From Baffinella frigidus (Eukaryota; Cryptophyceae; Cryptomonadales; Baffinellaceae): a stretch of DNA of 10,443 nt. Position 1 is the stretch's first letter. Every line of letters begins with the position of its first letter. The stretch is from positions 519,342-529,784 of the forward strand of contig MU646443.1 in the NCBI GenBank assembly GCA_026770585.1, given 5' to 3'. The notes below the pieces were generated by a model that was not told where the DNA came from, ran no database searches, and saw only the letters and a list, made by a program, of their open reading frames with translations. The translations under genes were made by a program, and so were the position numbers. This document shows, piece after piece, positions 10,401 through 10,443 of this stretch.

Positions 10401-10443
<43 letters not shown>
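10388..10443 (+). repeat. CT then TCTG microsatellite at right edge
   Basis: CTCTCTCTCTCTCT passes into at least nine TCTG units that run off the window. Lies inside intron 6. Confidence 0.9.

Noticed and set aside
1-10443. CRISPR array or other bacterial system
   Set aside because: The repeats are not evenly spaced with unique spacers, and the gene has spliceosomal introns, so the DNA is eukaryotic.

Overview
This is nuclear DNA of a eukaryote, probably a repeat-rich microalga. The evidence is one gene split by canonical GT-AG introns, long degenerate arrays of CCCTAAA (the plant/green-alga telomere word) away from any chromosome end, and dense short inverted-repeat elements. The species cannot be fixed from sequence alone; a green-lineage alga is my best guess.

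The only gene I can defend is the 5' part of a JMJD6-type JmjC protein (Fe(II)/2-oxoglutarate dioxygenase) on the + strand. I rebuilt six exons: 3512-3682, 6030-6109, 6964-7081, 8146-8202, 9665-9754 and 10255-10348. All intron phases agree. The joined 610 nt give 203 codons plus one base and follow the N-terminal half of animal JMJD6 almost without gaps. The Fe-binding part of the JmjC domain lies beyond the right edge.

Layout: positions 1-3350 are gene-free and made of dispersed repeats: a CCTAAAGGAC decamer family (R1), a ~140-bp partner (R2), a telomere-like array, two foldback elements and a miniature element (MITE2). A short promoter-side stretch with a hairpin leads to exon 1. Intron 1 (2.3 kb) holds MITE3, MITE1 and MITE2 elements, a second telomere-like array and three broken copies of exon 2. 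Introns 2-5 hold more MITE1 copies and broken copies of exons 2, 3, 4 and 6.

The striking feature is the gene's self-fragmentation. Exons 2, 3, 4 and 6 each exist as one intact copy plus several shards. The shards differ from the intact exon mostly, and in several cases only, at synonymous sites. The shards that end at a splice donor usually carry a MITE1 terminus beginning 5-9 bases into the intron. One MITE1-family element (6550-6670) has clean terminal inverted repeats and a 5-bp target duplication that forms part of a splice donor. Together these suggest repeated exon duplication, decay of older copies by element insertion, and intron growth or gain through introner-like elements.
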